The position numbers and the translations under genes were made by a program. The notes beneath the pieces are model-generated. The model ran no database searches, was not told the DNA's origin, and saw only the letters and a program-made list of their open reading frames with translations. Shown one piece after another: positions 1-12,164 of a stretch of DNA of 64,000 nucleotides (position 1 is its first letter; the number at the start of each line of letters is the position of its first letter). Source of the stretch: Hermatobates lingyangjiaoensis (Eukaryota; Arthropoda; Insecta; Hemiptera; Hermatobatidae); contig JAPFBL010000003.1 in assembly GCA_026182355.1 (NCBI GenBank), positions 1,178,001 through 1,242,000 on the forward strand. Direction: 5' to 3'.

Positions 1-950
1 CAGCAGATATAACATCAAAGGTTAAACATTCAGATATAACAGCAAATTTCTGAATAATAAGAATTGTTTACTCTGAAATTTTGATTTTTCCACTACACAT
101 GAGTAATCATAACTTAAACGGTAAAAAAATGAGTGTAAAGGCATCTGAAATTAAGAGTTAAAGAGGTCGTTTGAAACGTTTTACTAAATGTATCACAAAT
201 CAACAACAAAAAATCCACTTACAACAACCAAATAGATAATCTAAGATTACTCTATTAATGAATAGCAGAGAAGAAGTTTGCGATATTTTACGACAATTAA
301 ACTCTCTAACCGAGCAATAAAAAGAATGTTCATGATAACTGCTTTTAAGAAAAATCCACTAAACTGATACCAAACTGAATATTCAAATGAAAAGAATAAA
401 ACATGCCTAAAATCGTAGAGATTTTGCCATAGAGTATCTACCTCTCCTTGTTAATCACCATATGAATGACGAACGTGAAATACTTGAGTGGTGGTAAGAT
501 ATTAAAAGTGTTTGATTGAAGAAACTGACTAGTGGGAAAGGAAAAATGAAGAAAAGCCATGTACCAAGTCACTTGCTTCGGGGAATTTATATGATGTCAA
601 TAGATATCGGAATTAGATATCAATGTATTCAATATAGTTCCTCAAATTCACATTGAAAAGTACTTTGCTTATTGACTACTGATAGTATTTAATATTACGT
701 TCTGTCATTCTTTCATGGATGGATATATGTAATTGGTTTTATATTTTTATAGTAAATTGGTTATATACCTTTCTCTAATAAAGTTATTTTGTGGTTTAGA
801 TATTATCAAGATGGGAATTTTGTTTTAAATTTTCAAGAATAACAATAGAGATTGTGTTCTGAAATATTGCTCTAAGCAGGGTTTAAAGAAAATCTTAATT
901 TTATATAATGGAATTGAAAGAAGACAGAGGAAGGGTCTGGAAAAGTCAGG
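1..950. other. AT-rich spacer, nothing recognised
   Basis: No long open frame, no terminal repeats and no tandem structure were seen. The sequence is simple AT-rich DNA typical of the whole window. Confidence 0.6.
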
Positions 951-959
951 TGAATGAAT

Positions 960-1230
960 GGAAAATCCACTCTAGCGTTTGCTCATTACTTTGGCGTGCC
1001 GGTTGGAGGGGAGGTCCACGAGGATCTGCAGACCGAGAAATTGGCTGCGTCTCGGCGAAACACAGCCCAGTGTCATCGCCGACAATGCTGGGTGATTGAA
1101 TTCGATCCAGTCGTAATCGGGAGAATTAGATGGTGGGCAAGCCAGCTGCAGCCTCTTCTCAATCCCGCCTTCACTGTTCATCCCCTTCAACCACACACTG
1201 CCTTCCAATATCTCTAACAACTACATCCTT
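960..1230. other. GC-richer island, possible conserved noncoding element
   Basis: This stretch stands out from AT-rich flanks by its higher GC content and complex, non-repetitive sequence. Short open frames of 60-90 codons overlap here on both strands, which is expected when stop codons are rare in GC-richer DNA. None reads like a known family and no convincing splice pair frames one. It could be an exon, a conserved regulatory element or an old transposon piece. Confidence 0.25.
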
Positions 1231-1320
1231 TTTAACACTTTCAAACAGTCAATCCAATCTTAAAATTATTCAAAGGAACATCCCTACTGAAATGTGGCCT
1301 AAGTTTATCACTACTGAATA

Positions 1321-2372
1321 ATTTTAAAAATACTGCATCTTCCATGCCGTCATCCACACTTCACTGACACCCGCTTTAATTACAACGGTGTGAAACTACC
1401 GGGTAAGGTCTATACTAGAAGTTCTGAGTGAATCAAGTGATCATTTATTGGATATTTTGTTCATTATATACACTGCGGGGTAGCCATGCAGTGGAGACTA
1501 GATTACTACTTACTTCTACTTTCTACTTTCTAGGTAACATTACTTAATGCTTGCTAGGTTACTTTCTGCCACACCAAACACTTTATCCCTTGTTAATTTG
1601 CTACAATTCTGTGTAATGTTTATTATAATTAATAATAGAATGAAGACATATAAGTAAAAATAAGGATGTTAATAGTAACAATAATAGTTGTAATAATACG
1701 AGGTAGTAATAATAAATGAATAATGAAAATAACATAAAGAAATATATTAAATTGATATTATTACTGTAAAAATAAAATCAACGATGTAAAGTTGTTACTG
1801 TAAAGTGACAAAGATGAAACAAATATATACTTGATGTAAAATTTAGAAAAAATATCCGGATCAATCCAGGATTAAGGGACTTTGAAGTCACATCCCTAGG
1901 ACCGAAGCAATCAGCTGGTCCCCTCTACTAAAGAAGATGTTTAATGTAATTTACCGTTTTGATTTCCTATATACAAAGAATGTATAGAAATCAAGATAAA
2001 TATTGATTTATCATTGATTAACCAACAACAATTCGTGTTGTTTCTATCACCAAATATTATAAACACTTACAGATCTCAGAATTTGACTGATCAAAATAAA
2101 ATTTGACACTTAATTGATACCCTGTACAATCTTTGAGTAATATAAGCTTATTGAAAGTATTTTATGACTAAAATATTGATGTTCTAAGATTAAAATGCAA
2201 TAAAATAAATAACATAATAGATTTAATAATAATTGTCATAAGCATCAATAAATATTAGTAATAATAACAACAGAACATAAGGAAGAGCAGTACAAGCTAA
2301 AATAAACCATTGCAAAAGTATAAAAATCAGCATTATTACATGTTACAGTTGTTTGCTCTAATTACAACCACA
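1321..2372. other. AT-rich spacer, nothing recognised
   Basis: AT-rich DNA with many TAATAATA-like runs. No coding frame, terminal repeat or known repeat family was recognised. Confidence 0.6.
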
Positions 2373-3227
2373 TCTACCATATATAGATAAATGAAAGGTT
2401 TTGTCTGTATATTGCTTAGAATTAACTCATTTCAAGTTTTCTTTACGTTTCATACATTAGAGAAACCGAATCCACTCTTAAAAAAATTTCTGCTGTCGCT
2501 TTTCCCACAAAATTTTGTCACAAGTAAACTCAGCCACTATAATACATAGTGAGCTGAAACATCAACAGTAAATTTGTATATGTCTACCTTAAAATCTAAG
2601 CTTTAAATGGATTAGAAATTCAATGTAAAAGGGAAGTTGTGGGCTTTTAAACATAATATTTTGTCACAAGTAAACTCAGCCACCATAAAGAATAGGGAAC
2701 TGAATGTTTGAAATTAGGTTTCTGTATGTTTAGCATAAAATTTTAATAAAAGGGCACCAATCATGTTGTTACAAAACTTCAGTGTCCCAAAAATGTGCAA
2801 CGGGATATGACTTTGAATTCGTACTTTGCACAGATACATCATAGAGGCTGATATCATGACTGGGTATAGTACTGGGGAGTCAGTGTTTATACCACGCGTA
2901 CCAATGATACGTAGCAACTGTCCCTTTTAATTGAATAAGTCGCAAGGCCAAACTCTGTTTACGGCAGAAATTGAATTGAGTGAGACTAAGTGTTTCTCAT
3001 ATAGTCAACTGTATGTTGCTTGCTCAAGAGTCAGATGTTCCAACACTGTTCTTCCATGCACCTGAAGGAGAGACAGCTAATGAAGTGTATACAGAGGCAC
3101 TTACTTAACACTATGCTAATAAATATATTTGTCCTATTCTATAATTTTTCTAATAATATTTTGAAATAACAAATATCGTCTCTAAGATTTTTGTAAAATA
3201 TCCGTCAAGGAAAGGCACGTCTGCTAG
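2373..3227 (+). mobile_element. Helitron copy F (old, eroded)
   Basis: Diverged copy of the Helitron family that also occurs at 15131, 22447, 21928, 38327 and 39826. It begins with TC after an A, carries the shared 5' block (CTCATTTCAAGTTTTC then TTTACGTTTCATACATT), and ends in CTAG followed by T at 3224-3227. The 3' hairpin before CTAG is degraded (around 3202-3218). Internal blocks matching the helicase-derived part of the younger copies remain, for example near 2750-2830 and 3080-3110, but they are full of stops and indels. At 855 bp it is shorter than the 1.36 kb copies. The 5' boundary is the less certain end. Confidence 0.75.
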
Positions 3228-4026
3228 TTAACGAATAAAATCAATTCATTATTTATGTGTTTGATAACACGTACTTGTGAAGAGCTGTGCATTACAAGGT
3301 CATTACTCCAGTTTTGTTTAAATTACGTTTAATGTCTTGGTTATTTATTAACATAGGCTATAATTATATTAAATTACTTTTCTGATGTCGAACAAGTAAT
3401 TGCATGAGTTACATAAAAAAGCAGGAGAATCTGTTTGAGGATTTGAAGAAGTTTTCCAAAGTAGACTCCTCACAGGTGACAAAGGAAATGTAAGCTTCTC
3501 AACACCACTGAAAAGAATCCCTTAATCATTAAAAGCAGTTGTTGTACAAATCTTTTTGGAAACAAGTTTAGGGAAGGACAAGTTTAGGAGGAGATGATTG
3601 AGTTAAGAGTGGGCGGAAGCGAAGGAAGCAGGACTGCCTTCATAAACCCTAAGCCCTACGCCTTTAACAGATTTGCTTAAACCTTCCAACACACCCATCC
3701 ACTTCTCCATCAATATTTCAATCTTGTTACAAACACTTTGAAACACTCAACAACATACTGTACTGCAGGTATCCATATGTTAAGCCATTGACTTCCTGCT
3801 GTATCCGCGGAACGAAACAGTGATCCTAAACTTATTTGAAGAATACAGTTATTTAAAATAGAAATATAAATTCAACAAAAAAAAAGTTTACTAAAATGTG
3901 GTAGTAGTTCTGAGAAAAACATACATTTGTTGGTGCGGTTATATATTCAGTTGATTGTCATTTTCATGATTTAGTATTTATAATGATATGAAAGCAGTTC
4001 AAGGGAGAACACCAAGTAGTCTGTTC
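3228..4026. other. Spacer with one GC-richer patch
   Basis: Mostly AT-rich. A patch at about 3595-3665 is GC-richer and non-repetitive but carries no recognisable coding frame. Confidence 0.5.
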
Positions 4027-4034
4027 ATCTAAAT

Positions 4035-4379
4035 TTGGTGTTCTCAACCCTTCCTTGGCCCATTCACCCCTCTCGCCATTTCCCACAGTGCCATTGCCCC
4101 ACCCCTTCTTCTTTCCAAGGTAGTATATATACTTTGAAAACTTTAGATTGATTTTGTTCATGATAGAATTTTACAAATTAAATACTAAATACAATTATTG
4201 ATGGATATTAATATTATTCATGATATTATATGATTAATATTAATGGATATTAATTCAATCAAATTATTTAATTTATTATTAAGAAGTCAAAACCTATAAT
4301 GGCTTTCCTCACTCTGTAAACTTACTGTGGCCATAATTCACCCCCTGGAAACAATATTCACCCCCCTTGAGAACACCGG
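4035..4379. mobile_element. Non-autonomous hAT element (345 bp) with 8 bp TSD
   Basis: Flanked by a perfect 8 bp direct repeat ATCTAAAT at 4027-4034 and 4380-4387, the duplication length typical of hAT transposons. The ends are inverted: the left begins TTGGTGTTCTCAA and the right, on the complementary strand, begins CCGGTGTTCTCAA. No transposase frame is present, so it is a MITE-like deletion derivative. C-rich stretches lie inside both ends. Confidence 0.75.
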
Positions 4380-4387
4380 ATCTAAAT

Positions 4388-5389
4388 CCCTAAGATCCTT
4401 AGACTAAATAAACTAATGTTACATTTGGTTTAGGGAAGTTCTCGTTCATTTATTTCAGAGAAAACCTGAGCTGTTTATTTTCGCTAGACGTTACCAAGGT
4501 TAATTAAAGTGAAGTAATTAATTAGCCAAATAAACACTGCTTGTAGGATTAAATAATACTTGTATGTAATCTGAAATGTTTGGTATTCTTATAGACCTCT
4601 GTTATTTTCGAGTAGTTTATTAATGGAATATTTATTTTTAACATTTTAAATACAACCCATTTGTAGGATTATATTTTTCACATATATGGTAAGCCACTTG
4701 CATTTAATTTTGAATTTTTATATTTATTTTTTTAAAAAACAAAATGAATTATAAAAATAAGCTAACAATATTACTTGTGTATATTGATTAATAAATATAT
4801 AAACTGAAATATATCGTTTGATAATAATCTGTGTGCTAATTGGGTTGAAAGTCTGGCAAGCTTTGTCGTTATTGATGGCTCTAATAATCGTAGTAATTGA
4901 TAACATTATAAAACTTCAATGTATCCTCTAATGTATCAAGTGAGCTAAAAAATTGTTTTTTGAAAATGAAGCTTTATATAAAAATAAATATATATTTTAA
5001 CAAAGTAATCAATGGAATAATATTTTTAATTGGTTTTATAAAATTAATCAAATTGTATTTGCAATTACTTAAAAGTTGGATTAATTATAAACATATAGAA
5101 TTTAAAATTGCATAGTTATTTTATTCTTCATTAAAACCACTGCGGTGTTTACGTGGTGTGTTTTTTTAATTAAACTTAATATTGGTATAATTAAACATTA
5201 ATATTGGTATAATTTAGTTAAGGATTTAAAATTATTAAAAAGACAACAATTTTTCTAGAGCATGTTTAATTTTTGAAATTCTACAGTAAATTTTCATTTT
5301 TAATCATGCATGAGTACTTTGGCGTCTTGAAACATGTTCAGTGAACTTTAAGTCTTTGGTCTTCATAGTTTCAATTAAATCAAAATTAA
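4388..5389. other. AT-rich spacer, nothing recognised
   Basis: Very AT-rich with a short near-repeat of 'ttaatattggtataatt' around 5168-5215. No coding or mobile-element signature was seen. Confidence 0.6.
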
Positions 5390-5587
5390 GGACATAAGGT
5401 ACAGATTAGACCGTCAGATGATTTCTATATTGGCAAAAGGTCATGTAAAAGAGAGATTTGCGTCAGAAGTAAGCATGATTCAAATGAATCAGATAGTGAT
5501 GAAAAGAATGATGTATCAGGCAGCCGGTATCAAATGAACAAAAAAACTCCAGATTCCAATGAAAATAGTACTCCTGTAATGCTTTAG
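5390..5587 (+). CDS. Open frame of 65 codons, unknown (possible exon or gene relic)
   Basis: An uninterrupted frame runs from just after a TAA at 5387 to a TAG at 5585-5587. It has no ATG near its start, so if real it would be an internal or terminal exon or a relic. The predicted peptide is polar and acidic in the middle (SDSDEKNDVSG) with a basic patch (GKRSCKREICVRSK) before it. That composition is unlike the Phe/Ile/Lys-rich peptides which random AT-rich DNA here gives. No family was recognised. A chance open frame cannot be excluded. Confidence 0.2.
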   Translation, partial: GHKVQIRPSDDFYIGKRSCKREICVRSKHDSNESDSDEKNDVSGSRYQMNKKTPDSNENSTPVML

Positions 5588-5793
5588 CCTCTATGTCCAA
5601 TTATGTATAAGGCTGAATCTTCAATGAACAATCAGGATAAAAATGAAAGTTACTGTGAAATCAAAATTTTAGTAAAATTTATACTCTTATTACTTTTAAT
5701 ATGCTTTCCATTCTAGTCAAATGGAAGTTACTGTTATAATTCTATACTTTTCATTTTGACTGAAATACATTATACAAAATTTTGACATAATAG

Positions 5794-6000
5794 ACATTAA
5801 CAGGCAATATTTACGAAACAGTACAAATAATTTATTATACTTGGAAATGTGAGGCTAGGCGTGGAAAATGGAAATATGAAACAAAGAGAAAATCAAGTCC
5901 ATCTCCCACGTATGGGACTAGGAGAGGTCGTAAAGCAGTCCGCCCATGGGATATACGTGTACGATGTCAGGCACTCATTAGAGAATATCTGCAATATTAA
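5794..6000 (+). CDS. Open frame of 68 codons, unknown (possible exon or conserved noncoding element)
   Basis: The frame is open from after a TAG at 5791 to a TAA at 5998-6000 and includes a GC-richer core at about 5850-5995. The predicted peptide is basic and complex (for example KRKSSPSPTYGTRRGRK followed by AVRPWDIRVRCQALIREY). There is no initiator Met near the start and no clear splice sites, so it is not called as a gene with confidence. It lies about 200 bp downstream of the other unexplained frame at 5390-5587, in a different frame. The alternative is a conserved noncoding island. Confidence 0.2.
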   Translation, partial: TLTGNIYETVQIIYYTWKCEARRGKWKYETKRKSSPSPTYGTRRGRKAVRPWDIRVRCQALIREYLQY

Positions 6001-6464
6001 GCTTGAATAAAGACATAATTTAGAACCTTTGATGCAGAATCAGCCCTCTAGTATGAATTAATTACAATTAAAGTGGGTAAAAATATCAAATAACATATAA
6101 CTGAAATCATATAACTGAACGTCGTTGGAAAAAACGAACAGTATGGTCCAAGCACATTTCTTATTTATTTCTTTGTATTTATAATGTACTTAAAACATTT
6201 TTATAACCATTTATCTGTGATTGTAACCATTCCGATTATATGTGTTTGATATTAGGAGGAGGTGCTTGGGATAGTAAAGTTAGGAAACACTTCTGTGTAC
6301 TCCTTTGAAACTACGTTATTCACTTGTATAGTCGTATAGTAAGTACAACCACTACTTTGTATTATTTACTATAAGTACAGTTAACATAAGCACCTAAAGG
6401 TCAGTCAGTGGTTATCTGACATAAGCACAAGATGAACAAGAAATTAAAACTTGTGAGGGAATTC
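6001..6464. other. AT-rich spacer, nothing recognised
   Basis: No coding frame or repeat recognised. Confidence 0.5.
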
Positions 6465-6690
6465 ACTCGGCTGAAGTAGAACGTTATTACAGGCTTTGTG
6501 ACGTCAGGGGTCATCAAGCCATTAGTCTAATTACATCTTGCAGAGCTTAATTTACGACCTCCATCGGGGACTTAATAGGCTAATGGTTGGCTCTTTTTAA
6601 TTAATGACGCTAAAAAAATAGGCCAAGACAGTGACTTCCTAATGAAAGACCAAGGCTGTCATCCCAGCGGGTCGTCTTGCACTCCTAACA
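6465..6690. promoter_or_regulatory. Candidate regulatory island with TAAT, CRE-like and nuclear-receptor-like motifs
   Basis: A complex, GC-richer stretch in AT-rich DNA. It contains TGACGTCA (a CRE palindrome) running into GGGGTCATCA, several TAATTA/ATTA homeodomain-type cores (near 6527, 6580 and 6598) and no coding frame. Motif clustering of this kind suits an enhancer-like conserved element. Short motifs occur by chance, so this is inference. Confidence 0.25.
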
Positions 6691-7455
6691 CAATTATATT
6701 TCCTAATTGTTACTTTATCTGCCAGGTTGAAAACACATATTTGCTCATAAAAACTCACTTAACTAAATGTCAGTTAGTAATCAGTTGTTAGAGACATTTA
6801 TACTTATGGAGAACATTTAAGAGCCCTAGTGAACTAGTCCAAATTAATAGTAAATTATTAAAAGAAAACCAAAAGAAACTAGAATAATTCATACATTTAT
6901 TTATTATTGTCAATTTATTTATTATTTTATTATGAAACAAATTATAATATAAATCAATTATTTATTAATAACTTAATTAGTTTATTTATTACTTATATTT
7001 ATTATGTTCATATCAAATACAGAATATACACCAGTTTATTTGTATAGAAATCGATTAAACCAATTTGCATGGCATTCGATGGTTATCTTTCTAATGATCC
7101 AGAGTAAATTATTCAAAACTTTAATTAGGATTAAAAAAAGTTTTTAGCCTTAATTTCCAGTTTCGTGATATATGAAAACTTCTAATTCTGTTTACATTTA
7201 GATATTGACATCCCACTTGACGCTTCTTAACTGACTCCTTGAGTCATCATTAAATTATGGTAAATTAAAGTTAATAATTATCAATTTATTTGAGAAAAAC
7301 TGAAGTCGTACAAAGAATTTTAACATTTTTCAAATATATCTGATTTAAAAACTATCTGAAAAGTACAGAAGTCAAAGAGGCAGACAAAGTTTGGATTAAA
7401 TGAAATGTTTGATAATAGTCTGTAACCACCAGGACTGTGAAGTCGGTGCTGTAGC
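6691..7455. other. AT-rich spacer, nothing recognised
   Basis: TTTATTTATTA-type simple sequence dominates about 6895-7010. Nothing else was seen. Confidence 0.5.
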
Positions 7456-7665
7456 GGCTGAATTATTTTTGTAATTATTATAGTTGGAGTGACCGAATTA
7501 TTCTGTTAGTTATTAGGGTCTGAGTTGTTCAATTATTCTGGAATTGATTAGATCCGAAGTGATTGTATTATTTTGTTATAAGAGTTAGAGTTTTTTTTTT
7601 GTTCGTTATTAGAGTCGGATTTTTTGAATTACTCGTATTTTGATACGTATTAGAGACAGAGTCCG
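7456..7665. repeat. Degenerate 35 bp minisatellite
   Basis: Three consecutive 35 bp units begin at 7456, 7491 and 7526. Each holds 'GAATTATT' or 'CAATTATT', then a TTATTAG-like block, and ends in GAGT or AAGT. A fourth and further decayed unit continue to about 7665. The units differ from one another at many positions, so the array is old. Confidence 0.6.
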
Positions 7666-10600
7666 GATGATACATGGTGTCAGTAAAATTCAACAATGGT
7701 GATAATTTTTTTAAAAAGTTTTCATAATAGTTGTTAAAACATAAAGCGAAAATTAATTTAAATTTACTAAACAATATTTATAGTGAAAATGTTGAGCAGA
7801 ATACATGATCGGCTGACAAGTTTGGAAATAGTCGTTAACGCATAGATACACGTCTAGCTGGATCGTGTTACCAGTTTAAATCAATTACAATGATTTCACC
7901 TAAAACAATGCGTCATTATCATGAAATACAATAGAACTGTAGCATCTATGTGATTGTTATCAAATTACTTCTTCGGTTTTGGAGATAACATCGCATAACT
8001 ATATATGTTTGACAACTACATACAGTGGCGCTACATGAACCAAGATAGGTACCTCTTCTTCTTCTTCCCTTCTACTGTCTTCCTGATGACGAACATCGGT
8101 TCAAAACATTGATCCAGTATGTGTTCTCCTTTATTTTACGTATGTGTTGCCTTTTTCATTTATTTATCCGTCCTGCTTGACTGTTTATTAATTTCATTTA
8201 TACATAAATGACGAAAATGAACTAAACTACCACAGCCGGTATTTTGAACAGCAGTCTTGACATTCGAGACTAATCAGTTCTCTTTTATTATTTTTGATTC
8301 TTAACAGCTGTCCAAGACAAAAACCGTGTTAAGATTACTAAACTTTAGTTATAAGTTTTTGGTTTTTGTACAGATTTAGTTTTATATTTGGTAGATATTT
8401 AATTTGATAAAGACATCAGATATGGAATGAAATCTGAAAATGTTCATTTTGAAACTGTTAGTTTTGTAGGTTCAAATCAAACTTTCAAAGTCAATGATTT
8501 AGTTTTATTTACAACATATTTCACAGGACTATAAAATAAAAAAAAACATAAGAAATCATATAACGACCAACACTAACACCTATATCGAAAGATGCTAAAT
8601 TACAACATTTAAACTTTTATAAATGTAACTATTCTGGCCTAAAAATTAAACAAACTTACACAATACAAAAATTTAAAAATAAAATGAACCATTTTATTAG
8701 AGATTTTTTATAATATATTAATTAAAATAATCAGTTTTCTTAATCATAATAGTACTGTAAACTTGAAGATTCTTTTATAACAAACCGCAAGGGTATGGCA
8801 CAACCATTATGACTTAAGCTCTAATAAGAACACTAAACTTTAAGATTACGTAAAAAAATGTTATTTACTTCTACAACTACAACTTATTAGACTAATTAAT
8901 TACTTCACTTAAATTAACTTTTAAACATCTAGTGAAAATAAATGGTTCAGGTTTTCCTTGAAATAAATGAGCAAGGGTATGCTTGAAATAAATATATAAT
9001 AACCACAACAAAGTCCAGGAACATCATTTAATATCTTTTAGGGAGAGTTTAACAAAATTTTTAAACAAAGATATTCATCTAATTTAAACGTAATCAGTTT
9101 TGCCAAATCAAATAGGTCCAATCCTGCCTTGTTTGAAGTAAATGTGAATTCCTGTAAAATAACAGACAAATTTCTTTATCATATGTAACTACGCTTTAAC
9201 ATGACGTCGAATCGTTCTTTATTAAAGAAAAACTATTTTTTATTGCCAAAGACAACAGTTATTCTTAGATTATGCTTAAATACCTTTTTTTCCACTGTCT
9301 AAATTCACAGATTTTGTTCCTATAATAGTGTTGTAGAGGCAGAAGGAGTGACTCATTTGCTATTGGATACGAATTTCATTTATAGAGATCCCTATGAACA
9401 AGTCCATTGTATTATATATTTCATATGCTTGTTTTAATGCCGAAATCACTCAATATGTTTGAGAGGAGATGAAGAGTCACTTATAATATGGACATCTTAA
9501 AGGTGATAACGTCTTCCGTACATTTCTACAGATTCTATGTGCTCTATTCTTAATTTATACCAGACTACCCGTGAACCTTTGTGTCACTCAGAAATTAAAG
9601 CAAAGTTATTGAAATAAATTCACTGAATATGATTGATAGGGATAATTTTAATTGTTGTTTCTTGTTATAAGGCACGGAAACAGATTCTTATATGGTCGAA
9701 GCTTTTTATATAGTATTTTTAACATGATTCTAGATATATAAACAGTAAGTATATTTAGGAAATAAAAATCATTTAAAAGTAAAAACGAATCATTTATTTT
9801 ATCATATAAATAAATAAAATATTAGTTCAAGTTATATACACAATTAAATATATTTAAAACAGACAAAACTTGTAAATTGAAATATTCAATTTATTTACCG
9901 AACATAATATAACATTAATGAAAGGAATGTGTCTTTATAATATTACTTTAGAACATTCTTATTTTATCTGAGAGTTGTTTTTAAGTTTGGTTCTAAAATT
10001 ATTTATTTTTAACCTCTATGTAATAGTTTATTATATATTATAGACTGCCCTGACCCCCTAATGAGAAATATTATTAAAATACATTGTAGAAAGTCGAGGC
10101 GAGTACGAATGCAACTGGGCTACCTGGCCCCCTAATACGATTTGTTATTATTTAATACAACGACAACAAAGCCAATCACAACAAAAGTAAAGGTTATAAT
10201 AATTTTAGGTTTCTATCTCCAGGGAAAATGGGTGAAAAAACAAACAAACAAACTCACGAACTTTATAATATAGATAAAGTCATGACAAAGATTCAATTTT
10301 TTAATATTAACTGCAAAAAATGCTAAGTATTAATCATTGTAAATAAATGGGTCTGTCATAATTCTTAAAAAGATTTGTTTAATACCTAAAACTAACAATC
10401 TAAAATACAAAACAGTTTACTTAGTCTTTTAATTCTCATTTCTGAAAACAAATGAATACTCTCTTACATCTCTACATGTATAATATAGAGAAAATTGTGA
10501 GGATGTGAACTCCTCTAGGACACTGTTTGAGAGAAATGTGATTGTGACATCGTGTTAGTTGTTAAAAGACTCTGGAAGTGGATATCATAAAAATAGACGG

Positions 10601-10830
10601 CCACATGCATCTACACACCTACCTTACTTCATCAATATAGTTACTCCATTTAAAGTACAATTAGAAATCTCGTTGCAATCTAAATAATACAACTTTCCTC
10701 TTATGTCGTACCTGGTTTCTAGGGTCTAGATCAAAGCAATCTCTTGAGTCTGTTTTGAAATCACCTTGTGCTTTTGTTATGCATGCAACATGTTGATTCA
10801 TCCAGGATTACTTGCTATAATATTCTTGGA
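7666..10830. other. Long AT-rich spacer
   Basis: No gene was seen. The only oddity is 8030-8130, which is less AT-rich and holds CCTGATGACGAACATCGG followed by TTCAAAAC. This resembles sequences near Penelope-type terminal repeats but lacks a proper hammerhead core. The stretch 10035-10140 holds two loosely similar 'CCCCCTAAT' segments. Confidence 0.5.
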
Positions 10831-10834
10831 AGTT

Positions 10835-11085
10835 GAATTCGTTTGACGCTGGCAGTGATATTAAGTGATGGCTATGAATAGAAAAGGCTGTTGAGGCTGT
10901 AGTGAAGGGAGGAGCAGTGTGCCCTTGCTGGTGGCACCTTAACAGGCCATTCTTTTTTGTTAGGGTTGTGGGGAGGCTGAAGAGGGAGCTCTGTGATAAA
11001 TTCATAATGGGAGCCATTTATCGGCAGGGTGGCCAGCAGGCCAATAGAGTGTTAATAATAAAAGTGTGGGCGACGTGACCTCTTC
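10835..11085. other. GC-richer island, possible conserved noncoding element
   Basis: Complex sequence with GTGATAAATTCATAATGG and CCATTTATCGG (Hox/TALE-like cores) within a GC-richer stretch. A 69-codon frame exists on the minus strand (10808-11017), but its peptide shows no family feature. The balance favours noncoding. Confidence 0.25.
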
Positions 11086-11550
11086 GCTGAGAACACTCAG
11101 TGTTTACACTTCCCTCCACTTTCTCTCTCTTGCCACACACTGCCTTTGCTCTACACTCTTTCCCCTATGTCTTACTCTTCCTAATTGCTAGATCGTAAAC
11201 ACCACCTAGTCAAATGTCTTTATTACTTGTATGTTACGTGTCATACTAACTAGGTGTAGCTTAGCATTTACATCAAGCAAATCCCCCCTACTTACTCGTA
11301 AGTGGTCGGGCTACCCTTATAAAGCTAAACACATACCAACAACTAATTTATACCCACTGTTAATTATTATTATTCACCTGCAGAATAATTTTTTTAAATA
11401 TTTCTAAAAATTAATTTTATACATGTGAATGTAAATATACATCAGAATCTCTTGTTTACATAAACACGTAAAATAAAAACCATTGATCAAACTACAATAT
11501 AAAATGGGAAATATCTTTGTCTTTTTTTCCTATTTCATATTGTTCTTTGA

Positions 11551-11555
<5 letters not shown>

Positions 11556-11592
<37 letters not shown>
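11556..11592. repeat. (AT)n microsatellite
   Basis: An uninterrupted run of about 18 AT dinucleotides. The surrounding 11090-12160 is AT-rich spacer in which nothing else was recognised. Open frames crossing it are simple-repeat artefacts rich in Tyr and Ile. Confidence 0.95.
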
Positions 11593-11594
<2 letters not shown>

Positions 11595-12164
11595 ATAAAC
11601 ACACATATGCAACTGAAAAAATGGGATTTTAAGAGTTGGCCAACTTCAAGCATTGCTCTGCCTAAACAAACATTATAAAATATTTTTGTAACATTTTTCT
11701 GGCTATAAATATAAAACGATATGTAGTCATATAAATATTTCATGTAAGTAAAAAAGATATATCCGAACATTATTAATAAGTTGAAATGTTATAAATGTTT
11801 AAATTTTTTTTAACGTTCCTTACTCAAAATGAATACCAGCCACCTCGTGACACCAAACATCAATTATTTACTAATGAATGTAATAGTTTTATTAAATTTA
11901 ATACTCATAAAAACAAAATGTCTTATTTCAATAAAATAAAAAAAAATTTCATTGTTTATCACATGGGAAATTCTCCACTTAACTTATCCCCACCAGTCAC
12001 ACACCCCAATTCCAGCCTACCACAACACCAAATAATCGATCTACATCTGATATTAAGTTTTGTTGAAGAGTGCAACATATAGACTCAATTCAGCCTTATG
12101 TTAGACAAATTCATCAAACAATAGAAAGATTTAGATATTATATATTGAATGGGCGTTGATTTTT

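Noticed and set aside
8075..8115. Possible hammerhead ribozyme (CTGATGA followed by a small stem)
   Set aside because: The conserved GAAA after stem II is missing (CAAA instead) and no stem I or III with a cleavage site could be placed.
11492..11770. 92-codon minus-strand frame
   Set aside because: It crosses the (AT)n microsatellite, giving an Ile-Tyr repeat, and is otherwise composition-driven.
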